Shown here: positions 53,841 through 63,547 of the stretch, piece by piece
How the letters are laid out: every line of letters starts with the position of its first letter
Numbering within the stretch: position 1 is the first letter of the stretch
NCBI RefSeq assembly: GCF_002165305.2
Contig: NZ_CP032284.1
Span: 1-64,000 of the forward strand
Length of the DNA: 64,000 nt
Origin: Acinetobacter sp. WCHA55
GTDB lineage: Bacteria > Pseudomonadota > Gammaproteobacteria > Pseudomonadales > Moraxellaceae
Reading direction: 5' to 3'
Position numbers and translations under genes: made by a program
The notes under the pieces: model-generated
What the model saw: only the letters and a program-made list of their open reading frames with translations
The model's database searches: none
What the model was told of the DNA's origin: nothing

Positions 53841-54479
53841 TTAGGCCAAGCGCACCGCAAAGGCGAAATTGGTAATCTTGTCGGTATCCTTGACGCCCGG
53901 CGCGCTTTCGACGCCGCTGGAGGTATCGACCAGCGGCGCTCCGGTGCGCGCAATCGCCTCGGCAACATTCGTCGGATTTAGCCCGCCTGCCAGCCCCCAC
54001 GGCAAGGCACCGCGATATCCGGCCAGCAGCGACCAGTCGAACGCCAACCCCATGCCGCCGGGCAGCGCGCCTTTGGGGGTCTTGGCGTCGAACAAGATCA
54101 AGTCCGCCGCCCCGGCATAGGCTGCGGCGCGTGCGACATCGCTGGCGCTGGCGACGGGCAGCGCCTTCCACACCGGCTTGCCAAACCGCGCGCGCAACTG
54201 GGCCACGCGTTCGGGCGATTCCGAACCGTGCAGCTGCAGCGCGTTCAGCTTGGCTGCCACCAGTGCGTCGGCGATGACAGCATCATCCGCATCGACGAAC
54301 AAACCGACCATGGCGATCTGGCCAGCTGCGCGCGATGTCAAAGCGCCCGCGACATTCGACGTAACCGCACGGGGCGACGCTGGATAGAACACCAACCCGG
54401 CATAGTCCGCCCGCGCCGCGATGGTCGCATCGAGCGCCTCGGGTGTGCTGATCCCGCAAATCTTGATTTTCGCGGGCAT
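53841..54479 (-). CDS. trpF: phosphoribosylanthranilate isomerase
   Basis: A 212-residue complete TrpF: KIKICGISTPEALDATI at the start, YAGLVFYPASPRAVT near residue 27, and a phosphate-binding LAGGLNPTNVAEAI with GVDTSSGVESAPG-type end (LVDTSSGVESAPGVKD). It isomerises N-(5-phosphoribosyl)anthranilate in tryptophan synthesis. It follows ble by only 4 bp and converges on the oxidoreductase chimera. It is cargo with no trp neighbours. Confidence 0.94.
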   Translation of the reverse strand: MPAKIKICGISTPEALDATIAARADYAGLVFYPASPRAVTSNVAGALTSRAAGQIAMVGLFVDADDAVIADALVAAKLNALQLHGSESPERVAQLRARFGKPVWKALPVASASDVARAAAYAGAADLILFDAKTPKGALPGGMGLAFDWSLLAGYRGALPWGLAGGLNPTNVAEAIARTGAPLVDTSSGVESAPGVKDTDKITNFAFAVRLA

Positions 54480-54483
54480 GCGG

Positions 54484-54849
54484 TCAGTCGGGGTTCTGGA
54501 TCAGCCGCACCAGCGTGCAGTCGGGATCGATCAGGTAGCCGATCCTCAGGCCGCTCGCCTCCAGTTGCGGAGCTTTGAAGCGCGGCCAGCCGGTGCTTTT
54601 TTCCTCGGCTCCCGCCGCGTTCACCAATGCCACCATGGCATCGAGATCATCCAACCGCAGGCAACAGCCGAACGAGCTCGTAGCTGGGTCGAGGTCAGGA
54701 TAGGGGAAGAATTCGAGCTGCAAACCGCCGCGCTGCAGGATCATCCAGCCGCGATCCTTCCAACTCGTCGCAAAGCCCAGCTTCGCATAAAACGCCTCTG
54801 TCACATCGAAATCGCGCGATGGCAGATTGGGGGTGACGTGGTCAGCCAT
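54484..54849 (-). CDS. ble: bleomycin-binding resistance protein Ble-MBL
   Basis: A 121-residue glyoxalase/bleomycin-resistance fold protein: MADHVTPNLPSRDFDVTEAFYAKLGFATSWKD and LEFFPYPDLDPATSSFGCCLRLDD. It binds and sequesters bleomycin-type compounds in the cytoplasm. It lies 3 bp after blaNDM-1 and is transcribed from the same ISAba125 hybrid promoter. Confidence 0.96.
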   Translation of the reverse strand: MADHVTPNLPSRDFDVTEAFYAKLGFATSWKDRGWMILQRGGLQLEFFPYPDLDPATSSFGCCLRLDDLDAMVALVNAAGAEEKSTGWPRFKAPQLEASGLRIGYLIDPDCTLVRLIQNPD

Positions 54850-54852
54850 GGC

Positions 54853-55665
54853 TCAGCGCAGCTTGTCGGCCATGCGGGCCGTATGAGTGATTGCGGCGCG
54901 GCTATCGGGGGCGGAATGGCTCATCACGATCATGCTGGCCTTGGGGAACGCCGCACCAAACGCGCGCGCTGACGCGGCGTAGTGCTCAGTGTCGGCATCA
55001 CCGAGATTGCCGAGCGACTTGGCCTTGCTGTCCTTGATCAGGCAGCCACCAAAAGCGATGTCGGTGCCGTCGATCCCAACGGTGATATTGTCACTGGTGT
55101 GGCCGGGGCCGGGGTAAAATACCTTGAGCGGGCCAAAGTTGGGCGCGGTTGCTGGTTCGACCCAGCCATTGGCGGCGAAAGTCAGGCTGTGTTGCGCCGC
55201 AACCATCCCCTCTTGCGGGGCAAGCTGGTTCGACAACGCATTGGCATAAGTCGCAATCCCCGCCGCATGCAGCGCGTCCATACCGCCCATCTTGTCCTGA
55301 TGCGCGTGAGTCACCACCGCCAGCGCGACCGGCAGGTTGATCTCCTGCTTGATCCAGTTGAGGATCTGGGCGGTCTGGTCATCGGTCCAGGCGGTATCGA
55401 CCACCAGCACGCGGCCGCCATCCCTGACGATCAAACCGTTGGAAGCGACTGCCCCGAAACCCGGCATGTCGAGATAGGAAGTGTGCTGCCAGACATTCGG
55501 TGCGAGCTGGCGGAAAACCAGATCGCCAAACCGTTGGTCGCCAGTTTCCATTTGCTGGCCAATCGTCGGGCGGATTTCACCGGGCATGCACCCGCTCAGC
55601 ATCAATGCAGCGGCTAATGCGGTGCTCAGCTTCGCGACCGGGTGCATAATATTGGGCAATTCCAT
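54853..55665 (-). CDS. blaNDM-1: metallo-beta-lactamase NDM-1
   Basis: A 270-residue subclass B1 metallo-beta-lactamase lipoprotein. The lipobox LMLSGC gives Cys26 anchoring to the outer membrane. Zinc ligands: HAHQDKMGG (His120, His122, Asp124), His189 in GPGHTSDN, Cys208 in GGCLIK, His250 in SHSAP. Pro28, Val88, Asp95, Asp130, Glu152, Met154 and Ala233 are all as in NDM-1. It hydrolyses penicillins, cephalosporins and carbapenems. The start at 55665 (ATG) has an AAAAGGAAAA ribosome site. MELPNI, its first six residues, equals the AphA6 start, the known fusion point. Confidence 0.98.
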
Positions 55666-55740
55666 CAAGTTTTCCTTTTATTCAGCATTAAAAACCCCGC
55701 AAATGCGAGGCCTAGTAAATAGATGATCTTAATTTGGTTC

Positions 55741-55769
55741 ACTGTAGCAAAAATATGGGGCGAATTCAA
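55741..55769 (-). promoter_or_regulatory. hybrid ISAba125 promoter of blaNDM-1
   Basis: On the reverse strand the -35 box TTGAAT (55764-55769) lies inside the ISAba125 end and the -10 box TACAGT (55741-55746) lies in adjacent DNA, 17 bp apart. It is the known driver of blaNDM-1 and ble. Confidence 0.93.
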
Positions 55770-56845
55770 ACATGAGGTGCGACAGTTTCAAAAGCCATAT
55801 GATAATCAACAAGCTGAGCAAATTTCTCTAATGGTGTAAGCCAATCTAACGCCTTTCTAGGACGAGTATTCAGTGACATGGCAACTTGATTTAAATAATG
55901 CTGATCTGCCTGATTTAAATCAATCCCTTTAGGTAAATATTGCCTAATTAAACCATTCATATTTTCGCATGTGCCTTTTTGCCAGGGTGAATGTGGGTCA
56001 CAGAAATATACATCTATGCCTAAATCTTCTTCGAGTATTTTATGTTCTGACATCTCACGTCCACGGTCATAGGTCAACGTTTTACGCAGTTCTGCAGGTA
56101 AATATTTCAGAGCTTCAGTTAAAGCCTTGCGCACTGATTCTGCCTTTGCATCAGGTAATGTTGCCAAGATACAGAGCCGTGTATTTCGTTCAATAAGTGT
56201 TGCTATCGAACTTTTATTGTCTTTACCTTTAATTAAATCAGCTTCCCAATGACCCGGTATTTTTCTTTCTTGAACTTCGGCTGGGCGCTCATGAATAGTT
56301 TTAATATCCTGTAATATAGAATCTTTTTTAGGTTCACCGTTAGCTTTTCGCTTTTTATTTTCATGACGTAGACAGGATAATAAGTCTTTTTTCAACTCAC
56401 CCTTGGGTAATGCTCGTATCGTTGAATAAATCGTTGTATGGCTTACATTCATTGTTTGATCCAAATCAGGAAATGTCTTTAAACGCTTTGCTATTTGCTG
56501 AGGAGACCATAAACAACGGATCGCTTCAACAATAAATTTCCAGAGGATTGAATCGATTTTGAGTTTTCTGTGACCACGTCTACGTCTAGCGAAGGTGTTA
56601 TCAGAAGCATATCGAGCTTGATAAACGTCATTGATGCTATTTCTTTTAAGCTCACGATAGATCGTACTAGGATGTCTTTTAATGAGTTCAGCAAATTTTC
56701 TGGCTGAAAAGCCTTCTTTTCTTGACTCAAGCATTAATGCAGTACGATCTTCAAAGTTAAGATGATGGTATGACAATTTTATATACTCCATAAACCCTTT
56801 AAATTAATTAGGTGGTTTATGTCGCACTTCAAGTTTTACTCTGCC
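55759..56845 (-). mobile_element. ISAba125, right copy (IS30 family)
   Basis: A 1,087-bp copy in the same orientation as the left one. Its left end supplies the -35 box for blaNDM-1. Its outer end carries the CAT duplication at 56846-56848. Confidence 0.93.
55766..56791 (-). CDS. ISAba125 transposase, right copy
   Basis: A 341-residue transposase with the same domains as the left copy. It reads VYQARYASDN where the left reads VYQAQYASDN. It is intact, so the composite unit should be able to move. Confidence 0.95.
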   Translation of the reverse strand: MEYIKLSYHHLNFEDRTALMLESRKEGFSARKFAELIKRHPSTIYRELKRNSINDVYQARYASDNTFARRRRGHRKLKIDSILWKFIVEAIRCLWSPQQIAKRLKTFPDLDQTMNVSHTTIYSTIRALPKGELKKDLLSCLRHENKKRKANGEPKKDSILQDIKTIHERPAEVQERKIPGHWEADLIKGKDNKSSIATLIERNTRLCILATLPDAKAESVRKALTEALKYLPAELRKTLTYDRGREMSEHKILEEDLGIDVYFCDPHSPWQKGTCENMNGLIRQYLPKGIDLNQADQHYLNQVAMSLNTRPRKALDWLTPLEKFAQLVDYHMAFETVAPHV

Positions 56846-56849
56846 CATT

Positions 56850-59800
56850 TTAGACCATTTTCTTTTGACCCAGGGAAGTTACTCCAAGGCATTTCATCTT
56901 AAAAAAGATACTTTGTAGTACAATTTTTTGTATCAGATGATGCTTTGAATCTGCTTTTTTATTACTAATTTTATAATATTTTATTTTAACTTCACTCCCT
57001 ATTTTTTTATCAAAATCACTTGAACTTGATTTTTCTATATCTAAGTAGGATTCTACGTCCGAATATATTTTGGTAATAAACTCCACAAATGAATCGTACA
57101 ATTTTAAATCTTTTTTACAGACTGCTTCAAAAACTAAAACTGATCGATCATTTTTCAATGAAATTTTATTTTCCAAAATATAATAAAAATTTTTAATTTC
57201 TTTTGGGGTAATTTCTTTGTCAATTATGAATGGCTGGCATATTCCATATAAATACGACCAATTGATCATTCGCTCCCAATTTAAATCCATTTCTTGCAGA
57301 TCACGCTCCTCACTTCTAGCTATTTCTTTATCTTTATAAATATAAAATTGTCTACTAATTGACTTTATTAAGTTAACAAGCTGGTCTTCAGGATTTATGA
57401 TCCGGTCATTTGCTTTCCATTCCTGATATGATTCTAGAAATCTTTTTGGATATAAAAAACTCATTTGTTTTTTTTCAATTTCATCTTTTTTTAAGAATTG
57501 CTTTGGATCATTATGTTTTTCAAAAACCTTTAAAAAAAACTTAGATTTTTGAAGAATGTTAAAAGCTGATTCATCCTCAGATATCTTTAAGGATTTAAAT
57601 TGAGCATTAATAATTTTGCTATTTTTTAGTAATGCACCAATCAATTCAGGCTGATATTTACGTTTTGCTGTATAAAACATGTCTGCAATTAAAATATTAA
57701 GATGATGTATATAGCTACTTGCGGTCACGTTAAAGTCTTCATGCCCCATTAGATGTGCTAAACGTTGCCATACATCTGCGCTATGTAATGATGCATGATC
57801 GATATTTTGCAATATATGCTTTTTAAGCCTACCTACAAACCTAGAGTCATAGTCAGTAAAACTACAGATAAGCTGGTAGCTGCCTTTCAATAAAATTGCT
57901 AAGTGTGATGCAGCACTATGCCTAAATGCGTGAAATGTATATGAATGATCACTTGTCCCTAATACCAGATTAAACAAGCTCCTAGTGATTTTTGATAATT
58001 GTTGATTTTCAAAGGTGAAGAGTAATGTATTCTGTACTTGTAATTCCGCTTCGCTCAAAGAAGCAGCTAAATATTTTTTATAAAAATCACAGAACTCTTT
58101 AAATTCATTTGGATTTAAAAAATAGGATAAATCAAACTGACGATTTGCATTTTCGTTTTTAACATTACGGTGAGAGTTGGAATGAATTTTTAAAACCAGA
58201 TTTTCAATATCTGAATTGGATGATTCATTTGAAGTCGTATCTTTAGGATCTGACTTTGCTTCGTAATATAAACGATTATTTTTAAGATGACTTCGAAGCT
58301 GTGCAGAGTCAAAATCATTGAGACGGATGCCTGTCACTTCATCAATACGCAAACCTAGTCTAAATGCGAGTCGATAGACCCATTGCAATGCAACTATGTC
58401 ATTCCCTGAAATGCCTAAAATGTGTGGATAATTTTTCACAATTTTCATCATTAATTCAAACATCTGCGGACTAATGGTCCGTGTTTTTAAAAATTTCCCG
58501 CTGTCTCTCTGATGTTCATACAAGTACGCTACTACTGGTGCATCATGCTTGTTGACCAAATACTGATGAAATGTTTTTAACCTCGCGAAAGAATAGCCAG
58601 AGGTGTCGTGCTTTTTATTATCATTTTTCTCAGCGATTGTTTCCTGCTTTTCCTGATCTTTCATTGATTTTTCTAAAATAAGGTACTCATACATTTCTTC
58701 AAATTGTTCTTCGATGGCATTATTCAAATTTATTTGATATTCTAAAATGTAAATTAAAAAGTCAGAAACGAAGCTGTGATAATAACGTTTTATCGATGCC
58801 ACCTGAAGTGATGCTTTACCAGAGCCAGAATTGTAACCTAGCTCATACTTTAACCATTGGCATATCCGTAAATGTGCGATTGCCACCACATAATCAATAT
58901 ATTCCCCCTCTCCAGCTTCATAGGAACGTATATCGCCCTCTGATTTATTAATACTTGCGTTCAAAGCTTCATTAAACTTGGCTAGTGTCAACTCTTTACC
59001 ATCTTCACTAAATGATAAAAGCAATGATTTTATATCATTACGTTTACCCATCCGTTTATCATTATAAACTTTAACGTTCTGACCACTAGTAGAAACAGAA
59101 AGCTCTACAGTGTGATGAGTATTTTCAATTCTTTCTTGAATCGTTTTCCAGGTATCAAGCTGATGATAAATAGCTATATGCTGTTCATATATCAAAGGCG
59201 TAGTGATAATTTTGTTATTAAGTACACTTGTACTCAATAGATCTAAATTTGGAATCTCCTGCCAAAGAACATAATCAATATGCTTGAAAGCAGAAAAACG
59301 ACGTCGCTCAAACTCTTTGATGAATTGATGATCAGGAACAACATCTTTAAAGTGTGCTTTTAGCCGCTTATAAAGTAAATCTTCCCGCTTAACTTTTTGA
59401 TCTTGATCATCGTGTGTTTGCTGCCAAATACTAAGAGGCGATGTAGACTGTAATGCATAACCTTGGTTACCATGAAGATGCTCTCGGATACGCAAATAAC
59501 AAAGCATTGAGATTGCGTTAAAATATATTTGCTGTGTTTGCCATAATTCCACATCTCCTTGGCTATCATAACGGTAGAAATTGCCATATTTTTGAGATGA
59601 GAGAGTGTATGAGAAAACGTAGGCATGATTCTTTGAACCAGAGTAAATTGGCAACAGTCCACTGTCTAGATTCATTTCAAAAATTGCATCATGAATTGCA
59701 ATAAGCCGTTCAGGATGAATACATCCTTGATCGAAAATTAATGATATACATAGACATTCAAATAATATGTTTACTAAGTTTTGCTGAGCTTCAACTGTAG

Positions 59801-60305
59801 ATTGTAAACTTATATTTTGAGTCTTTTTATTAAGAGAATAGCTCCACTTTTCATAAAATTTTTCTTTAAAATCAGCAAGAATAGCTCCATAACACAACTT
59901 GTCCTCTGTTAAAATATTATCGCGGCGCGGTAATGTTGCTATTTTCCAATCTGGTAATTTAATATCGTAAATTTTTGCATGATCTGGATTTTTTTTTTGC
60001 CACTCCTGATACTCTTGTTCACAAATAATTTTAAAGTGTTTAAAACACTCCTTGAGGTAAGAGCGGAAATATTTTTTGAGCTGGGAATGCTCACAAACTT
60101 TTATTAAAACTTGCTGATAGTTTGTAAATTTATCAGCAATTCGTTGATCAAGAAGTTTAAAATCAATCTCGACACCATTCACCTTTTTCTGAGTATATTT
60201 ATGATCAATCAGCTCAGAAATTTGATTAAAAATTGCTTTTGTTTCTGTTTCAATCGCATTTTGTAATTGCTCTAGAATCTCTTGATTTAGTTCTTTGTTA
60301 ATCAC
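56850..60305 (-). CDS. giant tyrosine recombinase
   Basis: A 1151-residue protein. Residues ~640-870 hold a tyrosine recombinase catalytic domain: Arg in LAFRLGLRIDEVTGIRL near 655, HAFRHSAASHLA near 793, LMGHEDFNVTASSYIHH with His and the nucleophile Tyr near 860. The first 600 residues and the last ~290 residues are unrecognised extensions; normal family members are 300-400 residues. Its start overlaps the stop of the 788-residue gene by 8 bp, so they are coupled. The Tn125 target duplication ends just before its stop codon, leaving the gene intact. Confidence 0.8.
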   Translation of the reverse strand: MINKELNQEILEQLQNAIETETKAIFNQISELIDHKYTQKKVNGVEIDFKLLDQRIADKFTNYQQVLIKVCEHSQLKKYFRSYLKECFKHFKIICEQEYQEWQKKNPDHAKIYDIKLPDWKIATLPRRDNILTEDKLCYGAILADFKEKFYEKWSYSLNKKTQNISLQSTVEAQQNLVNILFECLCISLIFDQGCIHPERLIAIHDAIFEMNLDSGLLPIYSGSKNHAYVFSYTLSSQKYGNFYRYDSQGDVELWQTQQIYFNAISMLCYLRIREHLHGNQGYALQSTSPLSIWQQTHDDQDQKVKREDLLYKRLKAHFKDVVPDHQFIKEFERRRFSAFKHIDYVLWQEIPNLDLLSTSVLNNKIITTPLIYEQHIAIYHQLDTWKTIQERIENTHHTVELSVSTSGQNVKVYNDKRMGKRNDIKSLLLSFSEDGKELTLAKFNEALNASINKSEGDIRSYEAGEGEYIDYVVAIAHLRICQWLKYELGYNSGSGKASLQVASIKRYYHSFVSDFLIYILEYQINLNNAIEEQFEEMYEYLILEKSMKDQEKQETIAEKNDNKKHDTSGYSFARLKTFHQYLVNKHDAPVVAYLYEHQRDSGKFLKTRTISPQMFELMMKIVKNYPHILGISGNDIVALQWVYRLAFRLGLRIDEVTGIRLNDFDSAQLRSHLKNNRLYYEAKSDPKDTTSNESSNSDIENLVLKIHSNSHRNVKNENANRQFDLSYFLNPNEFKEFCDFYKKYLAASLSEAELQVQNTLLFTFENQQLSKITRSLFNLVLGTSDHSYTFHAFRHSAASHLAILLKGSYQLICSFTDYDSRFVGRLKKHILQNIDHASLHSADVWQRLAHLMGHEDFNVTASSYIHHLNILIADMFYTAKRKYQPELIGALLKNSKIINAQFKSLKISEDESAFNILQKSKFFLKVFEKHNDPKQFLKKDEIEKKQMSFLYPKRFLESYQEWKANDRIINPEDQLVNLIKSISRQFYIYKDKEIARSEERDLQEMDLNWERMINWSYLYGICQPFIIDKEITPKEIKNFYYILENKISLKNDRSVLVFEAVCKKDLKLYDSFVEFITKIYSDVESYLDIEKSSSSDFDKKIGSEVKIKYYKISNKKADSKHHLIQKIVLQSIFFKMKCLGVTSLGQKKMV

Positions 60306-62664
60306 GCGATTTTTCCTGGGTAAACAAGTCTAGCTCCAAAATTTCTAATTTTTTCAGTAACGCTTCAACCTGTTGTTGAATTTCTGTTTTGTAATGAAAA
60401 GGACTTAAGGATGAAGTATGGCCAAACCCCATGGCAATACTATCATGTGCATAAAGGGTATTATGAATATCACTGCTGAGTTCAAGATGGTTTTTGCTAA
60501 AATGCCTTGGCCAGTTTTTATAAATCTGAACTGTTTCTTTCAAGTAATGCGTCACAAAAGCTGCTGACATTGGTGCCAAAGTAAGATTGTCTGCTATTTC
60601 TATAAAGTCAACGCTATGCTTTTTGGAAGTCAGTTGAGGATGGATAAGAATACACAGCATGAATTCATTTTTTTTCCACTGCTCCTGCAGATATTTCATG
60701 CCTAATGCAGTGATTGTCTTATCTATATACTCTCTGTATGCATCGAAATGCTTTTGCCAATAACCTACTACAGGCACTAAACGACCTTCTTGTCGTGAAC
60801 CAATTTTTTTGTCATGAATATAGATAAATTTTGATTTTGAATCATAATTTTTGATCAAACCTGGCATACCCATCGTGGGTCGTACCGTGAGGCAAATTAA
60901 AGACAGATGCCACATCCAAATGCTATAAGCATTTAATTTCTCAATCCGATTGGCTTCATCATTCGTTAAAGTAGTCTGTACATAAGCATAAAGATTTTTA
61001 AAAAATTGAGTTGCTGCTTTGATAGTCCAGCAACGCTGACTACCTATACGTTGTTCTCGGTCAAAGATATAACCCGGATGCTGCTTTTTTTTCCATAGAT
61101 CACCTTTTTTTCGGTTTATTAAACAATCAATGTATCTTTTAAAATGTCTATTTATCTCTTCAATATTACGCCCTTCATAGGACCAATTAACCACATGATT
61201 CGTATCGTGATTTGCCATTAAGTGTGCTACGAGATCATCACCTGTCTGCATATTCAGATGGAAATATATTTGCTTTTCTAAAATTCCACATGAAATCTTG
61301 TCCAAATTATACGGTTTGAAAAGCTGCCTTAAAAAACGATTGTATTCAGGAACAGATAGTTCTTGAATAGCATTTTTTTTTAATTGAATAATCCAAGCAC
61401 TAGGAATATGCCATTTATAAGTGGATGCTTTGTTATAGCGCTGTAATTTATCACTCATAATGCCCGAATGATTTACATTCAACTTTGGATCAATCACCCA
61501 ATAATAAGATACTTCGATTACTTCTGTTTCTTCTGCTACTTTTGTTTTTTTTATTCTTTTTACTTTTGTTTTTTCTAATATTTTTCCTTTTTCAATCAAA
61601 TTATTAATATCTTTAAAGATAGTAGGACTCAGACCAGTCAGCAGTGACATCATGCCACATAATGCCAAAGAAGATTGATCATAAAAGATTGTACTATTTT
61701 CTTTGAGCATTTTATCCTGATAACAATCGTGCAATACGTTGTATACCTGATGTAATAAACTGGGTGCTAGATAAAGTGGATTACTTACAAATGGGACTTC
61801 ACGTCTCTGAATAATTTTTTTGAGCTTTTCATCGGATATCATAGAACTTGCACGCTTACTGATATCATCATGTGTAGGATCAAGAATAGTTGCTAATTTT
61901 TCATCTATCTCGACTTCTGTGTCATCATTTTCTATATGAATAGGAGATGACCCTGAGTGGTTTGTTACATCAATCTCCTTTTTTATTCTTTTTATCAAAT
62001 CCTTGATACTAAGTTTCTTCGATGAATTTAATTCCCTGTTGTTAAGCTCATTACAGACAATACAAAATTGCTCAATGTAACGGTCTAAATCTAATGAGAT
62101 GGAGTGCTTTTGCATCTCTTTACCAGTTAAAAATTCTTTAAAATTGCTGGTGTTAAATTCATCGATTTTTTTAATTTCATTGGTAATTTTGTCACATGGT
62201 ATTTTTTTTTCCCCACGGTCTTTAAATTGGTTCTGCAGTAACAGTTTTAATGCATAACATAGTTGATTAAATTTCTTATGTACTCTTTCATCATCTACTA
62301 TTCGCTTAAAATCTATCAGTTTTGTGTTTGTGATAGGCTCTTTATCTTTAGAACTAGAATTCGGTAAACTGATAAGTTCTTTGAGCATTTCACAAATTAA
62401 TCCAGTCAACAGATAACCATACTGATGCCCTTCTTGTTCAATTTTAGTCCATTGAGTTAAACCAGCCAGAATTTTATGTTCCGTCACAATTCTCTTTTTT
62501 TTAATAGTAACCTGGATTTTTTCTGCAGCAACATACAACTCATTCTTATTTTGAACGTCGAAATCTTTGAAAATAGCTTTTTTTTCACCAAGTGACTGAT
62601 TTACCCACTTTTCCAATACTTTGATTTCTTCGTGTAGATCTGACAATCCATCAGTATTAGTCAT
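60298..62664 (-). CDS. large degenerate tyrosine-recombinase-like protein
   Basis: A 788-residue protein. A probable recombinase core is in the last 220 residues: LTVRPTMGMPGLIKN (Arg near 593), NWPRHFSKNHLE (R-H near 720), MGFGHTSSLSPFHY (His near 752, Tyr near 758). Spacing resembles a tyrosine recombinase but the usual HxLRH box is altered. The N-terminal 350 residues are charged and helical. It is the middle gene of a coupled trio; 4 bp separate it from the upstream gene. Confidence 0.6.
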   Translation of the reverse strand: MTNTDGLSDLHEEIKVLEKWVNQSLGEKKAIFKDFDVQNKNELYVAAEKIQVTIKKKRIVTEHKILAGLTQWTKIEQEGHQYGYLLTGLICEMLKELISLPNSSSKDKEPITNTKLIDFKRIVDDERVHKKFNQLCYALKLLLQNQFKDRGEKKIPCDKITNEIKKIDEFNTSNFKEFLTGKEMQKHSISLDLDRYIEQFCIVCNELNNRELNSSKKLSIKDLIKRIKKEIDVTNHSGSSPIHIENDDTEVEIDEKLATILDPTHDDISKRASSMISDEKLKKIIQRREVPFVSNPLYLAPSLLHQVYNVLHDCYQDKMLKENSTIFYDQSSLALCGMMSLLTGLSPTIFKDINNLIEKGKILEKTKVKRIKKTKVAEETEVIEVSYYWVIDPKLNVNHSGIMSDKLQRYNKASTYKWHIPSAWIIQLKKNAIQELSVPEYNRFLRQLFKPYNLDKISCGILEKQIYFHLNMQTGDDLVAHLMANHDTNHVVNWSYEGRNIEEINRHFKRYIDCLINRKKGDLWKKKQHPGYIFDREQRIGSQRCWTIKAATQFFKNLYAYVQTTLTNDEANRIEKLNAYSIWMWHLSLICLTVRPTMGMPGLIKNYDSKSKFIYIHDKKIGSRQEGRLVPVVGYWQKHFDAYREYIDKTITALGMKYLQEQWKKNEFMLCILIHPQLTSKKHSVDFIEIADNLTLAPMSAAFVTHYLKETVQIYKNWPRHFSKNHLELSSDIHNTLYAHDSIAMGFGHTSSLSPFHYKTEIQQQVEALLKKLEILELDLFTQEKSRD

Positions 62665-62668
62665 ACAG

Positions 62669-63163
62669 TTACCATAATTTTTCAGGGTAAAAATTGATTT
62701 TCAGGTTTCGTTCTAACTTGAGCTTGAAGTTTTTAGGCAAACCAAAATATTTTTTATAAGTTCTTTGAGTCAATTTTTTAACACAACGCTGCGGTTTTGA
62801 CTCCACTCTCATATGTTCTGATAACTTCAGACTTAAGGCCTCGGACAATTGAGTAAAAAAACAAGTAAATAGCACAGCATGCACCTCTTTATGTTGGTGC
62901 TTTTTAACCTCTTCAGTTTCTTCAGGAGCTACATCAATTGTATCGAGTAACCACTTTAAAATTTCAAATTCATCAATGTCTTGATTGTCTTTTGCTGCTT
63001 GGTCAAGCATTCTTTTGATTTCATCATCCATCTTATTTTTAAGATCCAATACAAAATCTTGAATAAAATCTGGTAAATCTAATATCAAAACGTAACTTAA
63101 CTTGGTGAAAACTTCAGTTAGAACTTCAGGTGTTTTTTTTGCATGCCCAATTTTTTCTATCAT
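62669..63163 (-). CDS. small protein of the recombinase trio
   Basis: A 164-residue, charged, largely helical protein with an acidic middle (DVAPEETEEVKKHQ) and a basic end (RVESKPQRCVKKLTQRTYKKYFGLPK). It is the first gene of the three-gene operon and may be an accessory or recombination-directionality protein by position. I do not recognise a family. Confidence 0.6.
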   Translation of the reverse strand: MIEKIGHAKKTPEVLTEVFTKLSYVLILDLPDFIQDFVLDLKNKMDDEIKRMLDQAAKDNQDIDEFEILKWLLDTIDVAPEETEEVKKHQHKEVHAVLFTCFFTQLSEALSLKLSEHMRVESKPQRCVKKLTQRTYKKYFGLPKNFKLKLERNLKINFYPEKLW

Positions 63164-63322
63164 GACTCTCTCAAACGATACTGGCTATACAAGCTCAATA
63201 CAGTTGAAATGGTTAATTTCTAAATTTACTACTTAGGCCCAACAGAATATCTTTAGCCTAAAAATACCGATTATGATGTTATATGTTTATATCCAGCTAA
63301 CACAGAACAGCTCAATGAGTTA

Positions 63323-63338
63323 ACGTGATATATCACGT
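63323..63338. promoter_or_regulatory. perfect 16-bp palindrome
   Basis: ACGTGATATATCACGT is a perfect palindrome in the region upstream of the recombinase trio. It may be an operator or a recombinase core site. Confidence 0.55.
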
Positions 63339-63439
63339 AATAACTTTACCATTTGATTTTCCAATATCAAAGTATCGCGATGTCTATATAAGGTTTATCA
63401 ACAAATCAAAATATTTAAATTATTTGCCAGTAAAGTTAT

Positions 63440-63495
63440 GAAGTTGTGAAGTTGTGAAGTTGTGAAGTTGTGAAGTTGTGAAGTTGTGAAGTTGT
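63440..63495. repeat. seven perfect 8-bp direct repeats, likely partition centromere
   Basis: Seven uninterrupted copies of GAAGTTGT, followed by a broken copy GAAGTTAG. The array starts about 50 bp after the stop of the RHH partition gene. Short direct-repeat arrays are the usual binding sites for RHH-type centromere proteins (omega, ParG-like). Confidence 0.75.
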
Positions 63496-63547
63496 GAAGT
63501 TAGGTTATTTAATCTTATAGATTGAATAACCTCTTCCATTCTCTATT

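Larger units (their letters stand above)
63164..63547. promoter_or_regulatory. control region between recombinase trio and partition genes
   Basis: This 384-bp gap holds no gene. A perfect palindrome (63323-63338) lies about 160 bp upstream of the trio start, and an octamer repeat array (63440-63495) lies closer to the partition genes. Confidence 0.6.

Noticed and set aside
54853..55665. NDM variant other than NDM-1
   Set aside because: Residues 28, 88, 95, 130, 152, 154 and 233 all match NDM-1, excluding the common variants NDM-2 to NDM-9.
63440..63495. CRISPR array
   Set aside because: Repeats are 8 bp with no spacers and no cas genes nearby.
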